64,000 bases of DNA from Mesorhizobium shangrilense (GTDB taxonomy: Bacteria; Pseudomonadota; Alphaproteobacteria; Rhizobiales; Rhizobiaceae), in contig NZ_JBEWSZ010000002.1 in assembly GCF_040537815.1 (NCBI RefSeq), positions 186,001-250,000 on the forward strand. Reading direction: 5' to 3'. A program made the position numbers and the translations under genes. This document shows, in pieces, positions 37,568 through 50,949 of the stretch. Under the pieces are notes generated by a model that was not told where the DNA came from, did not search any database, and saw only the letters and a list, made by a program, of their open reading frames with translations. Each line of letters begins with the position of its first letter. The stretch's first letter is position 1.

Positions 37568-38520
37568 CGCGGCTTCTCCCGCAGTTCGGAATAGAGATAG
37601 GGCACGATGATGGCGACGATGGTCATCAGCATGATCACGGCGCTGGCCGAACCTACGGCCATCTCGTTGCGCTTGAAGGTGTATTCATACATGAAGTTCG
37701 AAGGCAGCCAGGCCGAGCCGCCCGGCCCGCCGCTGGTCAGTGCGACCACCAGATCGTACGACTTGATGGCGAGGTGCGCGAGCACGATGAAGGCTGACAG
37801 GAAGATCGGCCGCAGCAGCGGGATGACGATGCGGCGATAGAGCTGGAAGGTGGTGGCGCCGTCGATCTGCGCCGCCTTCATGATCTCGCCGTCGATGCCG
37901 CGCAGGCCGGCCAGGAACATCGCCATGATGAAGCCGGAGGCCTGCCAGACACCGGCGATCACCACTGTGTAGATGACGAAATCCTTGTTCTTGATCCAGT
38001 CGAAATGGAAGCTCGTCCAGCCCCACTGATGCAGGGTCTGTTCGAGGCCTAGACCGGGATCGAGGAACCATTTCCAGGCGACGCCGGTGACGATGAAGGA
38101 CAGCGCCATGGGATAGAGGTAGATCGGCCGCAACACGCCTTCGCCGCGGATCTTCTGGTCGAGCAGGATGGCCAGGAACAGGCCGAGCGCCAGGCAGATC
38201 AGAATGTAGAGGAAGCCGAAGATGCCCATGTTGACGATCGACGTGTACCAGCTCGATGGCGGGTCGCTGTCGAAGGTCCAGCCCCACAGCCGCTGATAGG
38301 CGCGCGGTCCGGTGATGACATAGGACGGGAAGGTCTTGGAATTGGTGAAGGACAGATAGATGGTCCACAGGATGAAGCCGTAGACGAAGACGATGGTGAT
38401 GGCGAAGCTCGGCGCCAGCACGATCTTCGGCAGGGCGTCCTGCAGGCGCGAGCGCACCGAGGCGCGCGGGCGGGCGTGCTCCGGCGTCAGCTTGATCTGG
38501 CTTGTCGCTACCGTACTCAT
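37564..38520 (-). CDS. Sugar ABC transporter permease (MalF type)
   Basis: A 318-residue inner-membrane protein with six helices after a charged N-terminal tail of about 30 residues. It carries the EAA loop MKAAQIDGATTFQLYRRIVI. It is the first membrane subunit after the binding-protein gene, separated from it by 90 bases that hold a perfect hairpin. It pairs with the MalG-type subunit next in the operon. Confidence 0.94.
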   Translation of the reverse strand: MSTVATSQIKLTPEHARPRASVRSRLQDALPKIVLAPSFAITIVFVYGFILWTIYLSFTNSKTFPSYVITGPRAYQRLWGWTFDSDPPSSWYTSIVNMGIFGFLYILICLALGLFLAILLDQKIRGEGVLRPIYLYPMALSFIVTGVAWKWFLDPGLGLEQTLHQWGWTSFHFDWIKNKDFVIYTVVIAGVWQASGFIMAMFLAGLRGIDGEIMKAAQIDGATTFQLYRRIVIPLLRPIFLSAFIVLAHLAIKSYDLVVALTSGGPGGSAWLPSNFMYEYTFKRNEMAVGSASAVIMLMTIVAIIVPYLYSELREKPR

Positions 38521-38566
38521 GAGGCTCCTCCCGTCGACGCACGGCCAACCAGGCTCGCGGATCGGA

Positions 38567-38592
38567 GCCTTCCCCGCCGGAGCGGGGAAGGC
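38567..38592 (-). terminator. Hairpin between binding-protein and permease genes (minus strand)
   Basis: A perfect 11-base stem (38567-38577 with 38582-38592) with a four-base loop. In the direction of transcription there is no T run after it, so it probably protects the binding-protein mRNA 3' end or partly stops transcription. On the plus strand a T run follows, but no plus-strand gene ends here. Confidence 0.6.
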
Positions 38593-38610
38593 GTTTTTGG
38601 CACGTGGCGC

Positions 38611-39864
38611 TTACTTGGCGTCGTCGATTGCCTTGACCAGCTCGGTCACAGCCTCGTCCGAGGTCTTGATCTGACCATGGACGAACTTCGAGACGACGTC
38701 CTTATAGGCGTTGGCGACCGCCGGAGGCGCGCCATAGCCCTGGGCGAGCGAGCCGAACAGCGTGCCGCCTTCATTGGCCTTCTTCAGGTCGGCGATGCCC
38801 TTCTTGCCGCAAGCGTCGAAGTCGGTATCCGGCACGTCGGTGCGGGCCGGGACCGAGCCCTTGACGACGTTGAAGGCCGACTGGAAGCTCTTCGACAGCG
38901 TAGCGGTGGCAAGCGCCACCTGGGCGGCCTTGCGGTCGTCCGGAACGTTGAACATGCCGAACATGTCGGAGTTGTAGATCACGGAGCCGTCGGTGCCCGG
39001 GAAGCGATAGCACAGGAAGTCCGTGCCCGGGGTCTTCTTGGCGGCGTGGAACTCGCCCTTGGCCCAGTCGCCCATGACCTGCACCAGGGCGTCGCCCTTG
39101 ATGACCATGGCGGTGGCCAGGTTCCAGTCACGGCCCGAGAAGTTCGGGTCGACATAGGTGACCAGCTTGGCCAGGTTGTCGAACGACTTCTTCATCGTGT
39201 CGGACTTGAGCGAAGCGTCGTCGAGGTCGTTGAACGCCTTCTTGTAGAAGTCCGGTCCGCCTGTCGACAGCACGACCGAGTCGAACATGGTGGCTTCTTG
39301 CCAGTTCTGGCCGCCGAGTGCCAGCGGGATGACGCCAGCCGCCTTGGCCTTGTCGAGCAGCGCGACGAACTCGTCGAAGGTCTTCGGCTCGGTGCCGCCG
39401 ATCTTGTCCATCACCGCCTTGTTGATCCACAGCCAGTTGACGGAGTGAACGTTGACCGGAGCCGCGACCCACTTGCCCTGATAGACCGAGAACTTCTGCA
39501 GGGCCGCCGGAACCGACTTGTCCCAGCCTTCCTTCTTCGCCGTCTCGGTCAGGTCGCCCATCACGCCGGCCTGAGCATAGTCGAGCACGGTGTAGCCGAG
39601 CATCTGCGAGGCGGTCGGGTAGTTGCCGGCCGCGACCATCGCCTTCAGCGCGGTCATGGCGGCGTCGCCGCCGCCGCCGGCCACCGGCACGTCCTTCCAG
39701 GCATAGCCTTCCTTTGCCAGGTCGCCCTTCAGCACGTTGAGAGCAGCCGCTTCGCCGCCCGACGTCCACCAATGCAGCATCTGCACTTCCTTGACGTCCG
39801 CGGCGTGGGCCGCGAAAGCAAAGCTTGACGCCAGAGCCGTTCCGATAAGCAGTTTGCGCAACAT
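38611..39864 (-). CDS. Sugar ABC transporter substrate-binding protein
   Basis: A 417-residue periplasmic protein with a Sec signal peptide ([20 protein letters not shown], cleavage after about residue 21). The mature start [20 protein letters not shown] is typical of glucose/mannose-type CUT1 binding proteins. Further conserved parts are [20 protein letters not shown] and [19 protein letters not shown]. It lies 59 bases downstream of the aldehyde dehydrogenase gene and starts the transporter section of the long LacI-led operon. The cargo is likely a neutral sugar, sugar alcohol or glycoside. Confidence 0.92.
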   Translation of the reverse strand: MLRKLLIGTALASSFAFAAHAADVKEVQMLHWWTSGGEAAALNVLKGDLAKEGYAWKDVPVAGGGGDAAMTALKAMVAAGNYPTASQMLGYTVLDYAQAGVMGDLTETAKKEGWDKSVPAALQKFSVYQGKWVAAPVNVHSVNWLWINKAVMDKIGGTEPKTFDEFVALLDKAKAAGVIPLALGGQNWQEATMFDSVVLSTGGPDFYKKAFNDLDDASLKSDTMKKSFDNLAKLVTYVDPNFSGRDWNLATAMVIKGDALVQVMGDWAKGEFHAAKKTPGTDFLCYRFPGTDGSVIYNSDMFGMFNVPDDRKAAQVALATATLSKSFQSAFNVVKGSVPARTDVPDTDFDACGKKGIADLKKANEGGTLFGSLAQGYGAPPAVANAYKDVVSKFVHGQIKTSDEAVTELVKAIDDAK

Positions 39865-39923
39865 GAACTTCCTCCCTTGTTGCAGTTACACGACCGGTGG
39901 CTGCCCACCGGGTTCTTCCCAAC

Positions 39924-41435
39924 TCAGCCGACCCACCATCCGGTGCGCTGGCCGCGATGAAACTGGATTGTCTTTTCCTCGGTATAATCCTCGACGGCGC
40001 GTTTGCCGAGTTCGCGTCCGAGACCGGACTGCTTGTAGCCTCCGAAAGGCAGCTCGGGATAACCTTCCATGAACGTATTCACCCAAACGGTTCCCGAACG
40101 CACACTTCGCGCCACCGACATGCAAGTGTCGATGCTGGCGCTCCACACGCCCGCCGACAAACCATAGGGCGTGTTGTTGGCGATGTGCAACGCCTTTTCA
40201 ATCGATTCAAAGGTGAGCACGGAAAGCACCGGCCCGAACACTTCCTCGCGGGCGATGGCCATGTCCTCGGTGACGCCGCGAATGATGGTGGGATCGAGAT
40301 ATTGGCCGGCATTCGAGGTCAGCTGCTTGCCGCCGCTGCAGACACTGCTGCCCTCGCTCGCGGCCGCCGTGACGTAATCGGTCACCTTGGCCAGATGGTC
40401 GGACGAAATCATCGCGCCGACCTTGGTGCGGTCGTCGAGCGGATCGCCCACGGTCACCTTGGCGGTGAGCGCCTTTACAGCGGCGAGGAAGTCGTCGGCG
40501 ATCGCCTCATGCACGATCAGCCGGCTGCCGGCATTGCAGCATTCGCCGGCATTGAAGAAGCCGCCGAACACGGCGGCGTCGGCGGCGGCCTCGAGGTCGG
40601 CGTCGGGGAAGACGATCTGGCCGTTCTTGCCGCCGAGCTCCATCGAGACCTTCTTCAACGACTGCGCGGCCGAGGCCATGGTCATCTTGCCGACGCGGGT
40701 CGAGCCGGTGAACGAGACCATCTCGACCTGCGGATGGCTGACCATTGGCGCACCGACATCGGCGCCCAGGCCGGCGAGGATGTTGACGACGCCGGCGGGC
40801 AGGCCAGCCTGGATCAGGATGTCGCCGAGAACGAAGGTCGAGGCGGAGGTCATTTCGCTCGGCTTGACCACCGCCGTGCAGCCGGCGGCGAGCGCGAAGG
40901 GCAGTTTCTGGCTGACGATGAGGAACGGGAAATTCCACGGCGTGATGATCGAGACCACGCCGATCGGCTCGCGCACCACCACGCCCAGCATGGCGTCGCC
41001 GAGATTGGCGTAGGATTCGCCGTGCAGCGTGCGGGCCAGCGAGGCCGCGTAGCGCCAGATGTCGACGGCGCCGCCGATCTCACCGCGCGCCTGGGCGATC
41101 GGCTTGCCGGATTCGAGCGCATCGAGCCGGGCGATCTCTTCCAGCCGGGCCTCGATCAGGTCGGCGGCCTTGAGCAGGATCGCGGCGCGCTCGGATGCTT
41201 TCATACGCGGCCAAGGACCGGTCTCGAACGCCTTGTGCGCGGCCTTAACCGCCGCTTCCACTTCGGCCTCGCCGGCCTGCGCATAATGCGAGACGGTGAA
41301 GCCGTGGCCGGGGCTCTTGCGTTCCAGCGTGCGGCCATCGCGGGCATCGACATGCTTGCCGTCGATCAGCAGCCGGTAGGTTTTTGGCGCCGCGGATGCC
41401 TCGGCGGGCATGGCGATCTTGAGGGGCATGTTCAT
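39924..41435 (-). CDS. Aldehyde dehydrogenase (BetB/AldA-like)
   Basis: A 503-residue NAD(P)-dependent aldehyde dehydrogenase. The cofactor-site motif is ITPWNFPFLIVSQKLPFALA (about 161-180), the general-base Glu lies in KKVSMELGGKNGQIV (about 262-276), and the catalytic Cys is within FFNAGECCNAGSRLIVH (about 295-311). It turns an aldehyde into an acid or acyl unit. In context, downstream of a CoA-transferase and enoyl-CoA hydratase, it may produce the acid that is then activated. Alternative ATGs two and eight codons further in cannot be excluded. Confidence 0.94.
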   Translation of the reverse strand: MNMPLKIAMPAEASAAPKTYRLLIDGKHVDARDGRTLERKSPGHGFTVSHYAQAGEAEVEAAVKAAHKAFETGPWPRMKASERAAILLKAADLIEARLEEIARLDALESGKPIAQARGEIGGAVDIWRYAASLARTLHGESYANLGDAMLGVVVREPIGVVSIITPWNFPFLIVSQKLPFALAAGCTAVVKPSEMTSASTFVLGDILIQAGLPAGVVNILAGLGADVGAPMVSHPQVEMVSFTGSTRVGKMTMASAAQSLKKVSMELGGKNGQIVFPDADLEAAADAAVFGGFFNAGECCNAGSRLIVHEAIADDFLAAVKALTAKVTVGDPLDDRTKVGAMISSDHLAKVTDYVTAAASEGSSVCSGGKQLTSNAGQYLDPTIIRGVTEDMAIAREEVFGPVLSVLTFESIEKALHIANNTPYGLSAGVWSASIDTCMSVARSVRSGTVWVNTFMEGYPELPFGGYKQSGLGRELGKRAVEDYTEEKTIQFHRGQRTGWWVG

Positions 41436-41509
41436 CAGGTTTGTTCTTTTCGTTATTTTTTATGCGTGTCGTTATCCCAAAACCGATTCTCACTTTTGGG
41501 CGTCATGCA

Positions 41510-42278
41510 TCAGGATCGTGAAAATGCTGGTTTCTGTTTGGTCTTGAAAGCACCGACGCCGGCCTTGAGGTCGCCGGTCAGGGCGATGAAGCCGCTGGCC
41601 AGCGCTTCCGTCGCGGCGGCACTTTCCTCGCCTTCCGCGACCGCGATCATCAGCTTGGCGGCTTCCGTCGCCAGCGGGCCGCGCTCGGCGATTTTTTCGG
41701 CCCAGCCTTTGGCTTCGGTCAGCGCCTTGCCGGTTTCGACCACCCGGTCGACGACGCCCAGGGCCAGCGCTTCGGGGGCGACAAAAATCTCGCCACCCAG
41801 CGCTATGCGCCGCACCGTCTGTGCGCCGAAGCGGCGCACCGCGCGCTGGGTGCCGGACCAGCCGGGCACGACACCGATCGAGGTTTCCGGGAAGCCCAAT
41901 TTGATGTGTGCCTCGGCGACGCGGAAATCACAGGCGACCGCCAGTTCCAGTCCGCCGCCCAGCGCATGGCCGGACAGCACGGCGATGGTCGGTTGCCGCA
42001 GCCGCGCCAGCCGGTCGAAGACACGGTGGCCGTAGCGCACCCATTGCACCTGGAAATCGGCGGCACTCATCTGCGCCCAGGCCTCGACATCGCCGCCCGC
42101 GCAAAAGCCCTTGCCTTCGCCGCGGAGCAGCACGACGCGCACGCCTTCCGTCATCTCAGCCTCGTCGAGCGCTGTTTCCAGCGCGCGCAGCATCGGGATG
42201 TCCAGTGCGTTGAACTTTTCCGGCCGGCGCAAAGTGACGATGCCGATGGCGCCGTCAATCTCGAAGGTGACGGGACGC

Positions 42279-42286
<8 letters not shown>
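41510..42286 (-). CDS. Enoyl-CoA hydratase/isomerase family protein
   Basis: A 258-residue crotonase-family protein. The CoA-binding/oxyanion segment GKGFCAGGDVEAWAQM is present, as is GHALGGGLELAVACDFRVAE. The latter and FPETSIGVVPGWSGTQR supply the two glutamates expected of genuine hydratases. It would hydrate or isomerise an unsaturated acyl-CoA. The start at 42286 has a GGAGG five bases upstream and overlaps the end of the CoA-transferase gene by 8 bases. It supports a CoA-thioester stage in the pathway. Confidence 0.92.
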
Positions 42287-45933
<3,647 letters not shown>

Positions 45934-45968
45934 CCAGATGCATCCTCCCGTATTTTCTTGTTGAATAA

Positions 45969-46005
45969 TTGGAACGTTCTAAACGCCGTCCGGTATTCGA
46001 GTCAA
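45969..46005 (-). promoter_or_regulatory. Promoter and LacI-type operator of the minus-strand operon
   Basis: On the minus strand, TTGACT (46005-46000) is followed after exactly 17 bases by TTAGAA (45982-45977). The operator TTAGAACGTTCCAA (45982-45969 on this strand) covers the -10 box, so a bound repressor would block polymerase. The core GAACGTTC is a perfect palindrome. Confidence 0.75.
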
Positions 46006-46124
46006 TCGAGATTTTTTCTGAATCCGAATAATCGATCGATATTGGCTGGACATGGCCCACGTCAAGGGGTTGCGTATTGCATTGCAGCATTACGCGTGAG
46101 TGGGGCTTGCAATCATAAAGGTTC

Positions 46125-46153
46125 TTGATTTATTGGAACGTTCCATTTATAGG
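46125..46153 (+). promoter_or_regulatory. Promoter and LacI-type operator of the DUF993 gene
   Basis: TTGATT (46125-46130) and TATAGG (46148-46153) are 17 bases apart. The perfect 12-base palindrome TGGAACGTTCCA (46134-46145) sits exactly between them. It matches the operator at 45969-45982 except for one base of the 12-base core. Confidence 0.75.
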
Positions 46154-46173
46154 CGCCGGGAAGGGAGAGATCG

Positions 46174-47328
46174 ATGGATATTACCTTGCCAGAAGAGGGT
46201 GGCCGCAGCGCCCGGTATCAACTCGTCGGCCAGCCGGTGCAGCCTGTCATCGGCGGGCGGTTTTCGCGCCTCGCCTATGCCGCGGCCCATGTCGTCGCCG
46301 ATCCGCTGGCGATGACCGATCCGTGGTCGCGACCGGTTGTCGACTGGGGCAAGACGATGGAATTTCGCCACCATCTGTGGCGGCTCGGCTTCCGCATCGC
46401 CGAGGCGATGGACACCTCGCAGCGCGGCATGGGTTTCGACTGGGCAAGCGCCAAGGAGTTGATCCGGCGCTCGATCGCCGAGGCGCGAACCGTCGAGGGT
46501 GCCGATCTTGCCTCAGGCGCCGGAACGGATCATCTGGCGGTGAGCGCCGCCAGGTCGATCGACGACGTGATCGCCGCCTATGAGGAGCAGTTCGCTTTCA
46601 TCGAAGGGCAGGGCGGCAAGGCGATCATGATGGCCAGCCGCGCGCTGGCGGCCGTGGCCAAAGGCCCCGATGATTACGCCCGTGTCTATGACCGCATCCT
46701 GTCCCAGGCTTCCGGCAAGGTGATCCTGCACTGGCTGGGCGACATGTTCGATCCGGCATTGAAGGGATACTGGGGCTCGCATGATTTCGACGCCGCGCTC
46801 GACACCGTCGTCGCGATCATCGAGCGCCATGCCGTCAAGGTCGAAGGCATAAAAATCTCGCTGCTCGATGCCGGCAAGGAGATCGCGCTGCGAAACAGGC
46901 TGCCCGAAGGCGTCGTCATGTTCACCGGCGACGATTTCAACTATCCCGAACTGATCGCCGGCGATGGGCGCAAACACTCGCACGCCCTGCTTGGCATTTT
47001 CGACGCCATCGCGCCGGTCGCCAATGCGGCCTTGGTGAAACTGGCCGCGGGTGACCGCGCCGGCTATGACGCGCTGATGGCGCCGACGGTGCCGCTGTCG
47101 CGCAAGATCTTCGAGGCGCCGACGGAATATTACAAGGCCGGCATCGTTTTCATGGCGTGGCTGAACGGCCACCAGCACCATTTTTCGATGATCGGCGGCA
47201 TGCAATCAGCGCGCGGCATCCGCCACTATGCCGATATCTTCCGGCTTGCGGACAGGGCTGGCCTGCTGGCCGATCCGGATTTGGCGGTGGCCAGGATGAA
47301 AAACCTCTATGCGGTGGCGGGCGTCTGA
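46174..47328 (+). CDS. DUF993 family, dihydrodipicolinate-synthase-like aldolase
   Basis: A 384-residue protein of the DUF993 family, a TIM-barrel group related to DapA/NanA-type lyases. Recognisable parts are VVDWGKTMEFRHHLWRLGF, GKVILHWLGDMFDPALKGYW, the strand with a possible Schiff-base lysine VEGIKISLLDAG (about 219-230), and GVVMFTGDDFNYPELIAGDG. The reaction is not established for the family as far as I know; carbon-carbon bond cleavage of a keto-acid or keto-sugar is inferred from fold and context. It is divergent from, and shares an operator type with, the LacI-led operon. An AAGGGAGAG lies just upstream of the start. Confidence 0.85.
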   Translation: MDITLPEEGGRSARYQLVGQPVQPVIGGRFSRLAYAAAHVVADPLAMTDPWSRPVVDWGKTMEFRHHLWRLGFRIAEAMDTSQRGMGFDWASAKELIRRSIAEARTVEGADLASGAGTDHLAVSAARSIDDVIAAYEEQFAFIEGQGGKAIMMASRALAAVAKGPDDYARVYDRILSQASGKVILHWLGDMFDPALKGYWGSHDFDAALDTVVAIIERHAVKVEGIKISLLDAGKEIALRNRLPEGVVMFTGDDFNYPELIAGDGRKHSHALLGIFDAIAPVANAALVKLAAGDRAGYDALMAPTVPLSRKIFEAPTEYYKAGIVFMAWLNGHQHHFSMIGGMQSARGIRHYADIFRLADRAGLLADPDLAVARMKNLYAVAGV

Positions 47329-47414
47329 CCGCCAGTGCGGCGACGCTGCAACGCGTTGCCTTGCCGGGTCAAATCTGTATTGGGTACGCACCCAATGTGG
47401 AGTGAAGCTCGGCA

Positions 47415-48485
47415 ATGACCGATAAAGTGGCGCTTATAACCGGTGTGACCGGCCAGGACGGGGCCTATCTGGCACAATTGTTGCTGCAGAATGGCTATGT
47501 CGTCCATGGCATCAAGCGTCGCTCTTCGTCCTTCAACACCGAGCGTGTCGACGACATCTATGTCGATCCGCATGAACGCGACACTCGCTTCTTCCTGCAT
47601 TATGGCGACCTGACGGATGCCACCAATCTGATCCGCCTGGTGCAGGAGACGCGCCCCAGCGAAATCTACAATCTGGGCGCCCAGAGCCACGTTCAGGTAA
47701 GCTTCGAAACGCCAGAATATACGGGCAATTCCGATGCTCTGGGGACGCTCAGGCTGCTGGAGGCCATCCGGATTCTTCGCCTGGAAAAATCAGTGCGCTT
47801 CTATCAGGCGTCGACATCGGAACTTTACGGCAAGGCCCAGCAGGTGCCGCAGAGCGAGACCACGCCCTTCCATCCGCGCTCGCCCTATGCTGCGGCAAAA
47901 CTCTACGCCTATTGGATCACGGTGAATTATCGCGAGGCCTACGGCATGTTTGCCGCCAATGGCATCCTGTTCAACCATGAGAGCCCGACGCGCGGCGAAA
48001 CCTTCGTCACCCGCAAGATCACCAGGGCGGTCGCCGCGATCGATCGCGGGCTGCAGGAGACGCTCTATCTCGGCAACATCGACGCCAGGCGCGACTGGGG
48101 CCATGCGCGCGACTATGTCGAGGGCATGTGGCGCATCCTCCAGCACGACGTGCCCGACGATTTCGTGCTGGCGACAGGCGAGACACATTCCGTGCGCGAA
48201 TTTGTCGAACTGGCTTTTGCCCAGACCGGGCGGACCATTCGCTGGCAAGGACAAGGCGTGGACGAGGTTGGCGTCGACGCCGATTCGGGCGCCGCGCTGG
48301 TGCGCATCGACCCGCGCTATTTCCGGCCGACCGAGGTTGACCTGCTTCTGGGCGATGCATCCAAGGCCAAGGCCAGGCTGGGCTGGACGCATACGGTCGG
48401 CTTCAGGGAACTGGTCGCGGAAATGGTGCAGGCCGATCTGGCGCGCGCCGCCGGCGGCAAATGGCATAGCGGCCGTTTCGTATAA
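47415..48485 (+). CDS. gmd: GDP-mannose 4,6-dehydratase
   Basis: A 356-residue extended SDR. It opens with [19 protein letters not shown] and [20 protein letters not shown], which are diagnostic of GMD; the catalytic Tyr-x-x-x-Lys is in [18 protein letters not shown], and [14 protein letters not shown] follows. It converts GDP-D-mannose to GDP-4-keto-6-deoxymannose, the first step to GDP-L-fucose. The next gene, fcl, completes the route, and two fucosyltransferase-like genes follow, so the cluster makes and probably uses GDP-fucose for a surface glycan. The nodulation homologue noeL does the same job, but no nod genes are near. Confidence 0.96.
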   Translation: MTDKVALITGVTGQDGAYLAQLLLQNGYVVHGIKRRSSSFNTERVDDIYVDPHERDTRFFLHYGDLTDATNLIRLVQETRPSEIYNLGAQSHVQVSFETPEYTGNSDALGTLRLLEAIRILRLEKSVRFYQASTSELYGKAQQVPQSETTPFHPRSPYAAAKLYAYWITVNYREAYGMFAANGILFNHESPTRGETFVTRKITRAVAAIDRGLQETLYLGNIDARRDWGHARDYVEGMWRILQHDVPDDFVLATGETHSVREFVELAFAQTGRTIRWQGQGVDEVGVDADSGAALVRIDPRYFRPTEVDLLLGDASKAKARLGWTHTVGFRELVAEMVQADLARAAGGKWHSGRFV

Positions 48486-48494
48486 GAGGTGCTC

Positions 48495-49463
48495 ATGGAC
48501 GATACATTCGAGCTTCGCGGCAAGCGTGTTTTCGTGGCAGGTCATCGCGGCATGGTCGGCTCGGCCGTTGTGCGCAGGCTCGCGGACGAGGATTGCGAGG
48601 TCCTGACCGCATCGCGTGCGGAGCTTGATCTCATGGATCAGGCCGGCGTGCGCCGTTTCATGGCGGCGCGCCGCCCGGACGCGGTGGTGATGGCGGCGGC
48701 CAAGGTCGGCGGCATCCTGGCAAACGACAGGTTTCCGGTCGACTTTCTCCAGGACAATCTGGTCATGCAGACCAATGTCATCGAAAGCGCTTTCCGCAGC
48801 GATGTACGGAAGCTGCTGTTTCTCGGCTCGTCCTGCATCTATCCGAAATTCGCGCCCCAGCCGATTCCCGAGGACGCGCTGCTGACTGGCCCGCTCGAAC
48901 CCACCAACGAATGGTACGCGGTCGCCAAGATTGCCGGTCTGAAACTGTGCCAGGCCTACCGCCGCCAGTACGGCGTCGACTATATTTCGGCGATGCCGAC
49001 CAATCTCTACGGCCCCGGCGACAATTTCGATCTCGATTCCAGCCATGTCGTGCCCGCCCTGATGCGCAAGGCGCATGAGGCCAAACGCCGGGGCGACAAG
49101 TCGCTGGCTGTCTGGGGATCGGGCAAACCGATGCGCGAGTTCCTGCATGTCGACGATGCCGCCGATGCCCTGGTCTGGCTGTTGAAGAACTATGCGGGTG
49201 ACAGCCACGTCAATGTCGGCTCGGGTGAGGATATCACCATTGCCGAACTCGCCCGCACGGTTGCATCCGTGGTCGGCGCCGACGTCGAGGTCACGTTCGA
49301 CCCGACGAAGCCCGATGGCACGCCGCGCAAGCTGATGGACGTGTCCAGGCTGTTTGCGACCGGTTGGCGCCCGCGCTACACGCTTCGCGGTGGTTTGGAG
49401 GAGACCTATGCCTGGTTTCTCCAGCACATCGAAGAAGGGGATGTCCGGCTCGGGGCCGCGTGA
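48495..49463 (+). CDS. fcl: GDP-L-fucose synthase
   Basis: A 322-residue extended SDR (also called WcaG or NolK). It has the cofactor loop VFVAGHRGMVGSAVVRRLAD, the catalytic segment SSCIYPKFAPQPIPEDALL and the active-site Tyr-x-x-x-Lys in NEWYAVAKIAGLKLCQAY. It epimerises and reduces GDP-4-keto-6-deoxymannose to GDP-L-fucose. The start at 48495 has AGAGG five bases upstream; a GTG two codons earlier overlaps that site. Its last 20 codons are repeated in altered form at 51784-51843. It lies 9 bases after gmd and 6 bases before the next gene. Confidence 0.95.
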   Translation: MDDTFELRGKRVFVAGHRGMVGSAVVRRLADEDCEVLTASRAELDLMDQAGVRRFMAARRPDAVVMAAAKVGGILANDRFPVDFLQDNLVMQTNVIESAFRSDVRKLLFLGSSCIYPKFAPQPIPEDALLTGPLEPTNEWYAVAKIAGLKLCQAYRRQYGVDYISAMPTNLYGPGDNFDLDSSHVVPALMRKAHEAKRRGDKSLAVWGSGKPMREFLHVDDAADALVWLLKNYAGDSHVNVGSGEDITIAELARTVASVVGADVEVTFDPTKPDGTPRKLMDVSRLFATGWRPRYTLRGGLEETYAWFLQHIEEGDVRLGAA

Positions 49464-49469
49464 CGAAAG

Positions 49470-50888
49470 ATGTTGATCGTCACTAACAGGAAGGACGGGC
49501 TCGGCGGCCGCCTGCTGGCGATGGCGAACGCAAAGGCGCTGGCCGACAGACTCGGCTATCGTTTCGGCTTCACCTGGAACAGCAGGACAATACTCGACGA
49601 GGGGTCCCATACCGTCGACGTGGTCGGGAAGATATTCAGCGCCGACTTCATCGAGAAGCATTGGCTGGGCGAGAAGATCAGCAGGTCCGGTTTCGGCGTT
49701 CTTGGCGGCAAGCAATTCACGCCGTCGGACCTTGGCGCCGTGGCAAGGCAGGGACGGTTGCGCGGCTGGATCTGCGACGACTTCGATGCCCTCGATTTTT
49801 TCCACGACGACAATGCTGAACCGGTCGCACGATCCGAAACGCTGCGGGCTTTCGGTTTCTCGCCAGCCATAGAAAGGGCGCTGGATGCGGCTGGCAAATG
49901 CCGCTTTCCCGGTCCGATGGCGGCATTGCATCTTCGCAGTGGCGACATCGTCTACGGCCAAAATCGCAGAAGACTGGTTTTCGCCGAAAAGGTGATCCCC
50001 TCGGTCCTGGCCAAGGCGATCATAACGGAGCTTTCATCAAGGGGGCTGACAACGCTGCTGGTCGGCCAGGATCATGCCACGCTCGACTATCTCAAGGCCG
50101 AGACCGGGGCGTTGCGTACCAACGATTTCGGGGCCGGCGAATTCAGGGAGGAGACCCTGAATGCATTCTTTGAGATGGCGCTGATGGCAAGGTGTCAACA
50201 GATCCATGCCGGCGGCAGCATCTATGCAACGATAGCATCGCTGATGGGCGACAAACCTTGCCTCGGCACCAGCGCCTTGTTCAGCAGGTCCCGCGCGGCG
50301 GAAATCATCACGGACGAATTGCAGGCGCACCAGTCCGATTACCATCGGCTTGAGGCGGCTTTTGGCTATCGCTGGGCCTTTCAGTCGCTGGAGGACGAGA
50401 TCAGTCCGGCGCGGGCCCGGGAGCTTCTGGGAAAGGCTCAGGCGCTCGATCCGGAAAACGACGGCTATGAGTTGAAAATGGCCGCGGCTTGTTTTCGCGA
50501 TGGGGATTATGTCGCTGGCGAGGCGATCCTGAAATCGCTGATGATAGGTCAGTCACGACGACGCTCCCGTATTCCATTGCCAATGATGGACATGCTGACC
50601 ACCCGGCTCGGCGGCTACCGGGCGATGGCAAACGACTTCGACGTTTTCCTCGCCGCCGCGAGAGCCGGCCACCCCTACGCGATGGCCTGCTCGGCCTATA
50701 TCCTCGTCGAAGTGTTCGATGACAGGACATCGGCGGTGGAGATGGCAGCAAGGCTGGTGAAGATGGACCCTGGAAATCCGATCTTCAGGAAAATCAGACG
50801 GCGGGTGGCAATGGGCAAGAGGCCGGAATCCGGTCGGCTGGCGAAGGCAAGATGGCGCCTTGGCGGACTGCGCGGGCCGTGGTCATGA
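49470..50888 (+). CDS. Putative fucosyltransferase with C-terminal TPR-like region (copy 1)
   Basis: A 472-residue protein that I could not assign to a named family by sight. It shares three spaced features with NodZ/GT23-like fucosyltransferases: an N-terminal DGLGGRLLAMANAKALAD loop (residues 9-26), AALHLRSGD (151-159) resembling the H-x-R-x-G/D GDP-sugar motif, and FFEMALMARCQQIHAGGSIYA (from 233), like the acceptor-side motif IEMYLLARC of NodZ. The last ~160 residues look like TPR helices (ALDPENDGYELKMAAACFRD). It follows gmd and fcl by 6 bases, so a GDP-fucose donor is likely. A close paralog lies at 51853. Function inferred, moderately supported. Confidence 0.7.
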   Translation: MLIVTNRKDGLGGRLLAMANAKALADRLGYRFGFTWNSRTILDEGSHTVDVVGKIFSADFIEKHWLGEKISRSGFGVLGGKQFTPSDLGAVARQGRLRGWICDDFDALDFFHDDNAEPVARSETLRAFGFSPAIERALDAAGKCRFPGPMAALHLRSGDIVYGQNRRRLVFAEKVIPSVLAKAIITELSSRGLTTLLVGQDHATLDYLKAETGALRTNDFGAGEFREETLNAFFEMALMARCQQIHAGGSIYATIASLMGDKPCLGTSALFSRSRAAEIITDELQAHQSDYHRLEAAFGYRWAFQSLEDEISPARARELLGKAQALDPENDGYELKMAAACFRDGDYVAGEAILKSLMIGQSRRRSRIPLPMMDMLTTRLGGYRAMANDFDVFLAAARAGHPYAMACSAYILVEVFDDRTSAVEMAARLVKMDPGNPIFRKIRRRVAMGKRPESGRLAKARWRLGGLRGPWS

Positions 50889-50949
50889 GTCTCGCCGGTA
50901 ACTCATGCGCATTCGTTCGTCCCACCACTGAGAAAACGCGCTTTAGAAA

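Noticed and set aside
39897..42035. 712-codon open frame on the plus strand
   Set aside because: Antisense to the aldehyde dehydrogenase and enoyl-CoA hydratase genes; low-complexity shadow translation.
47790..49961. 723-codon open frame on the minus strand
   Set aside because: Antisense shadow of gmd, fcl and the first transferase gene. These have clear catalytic motifs on the plus strand.
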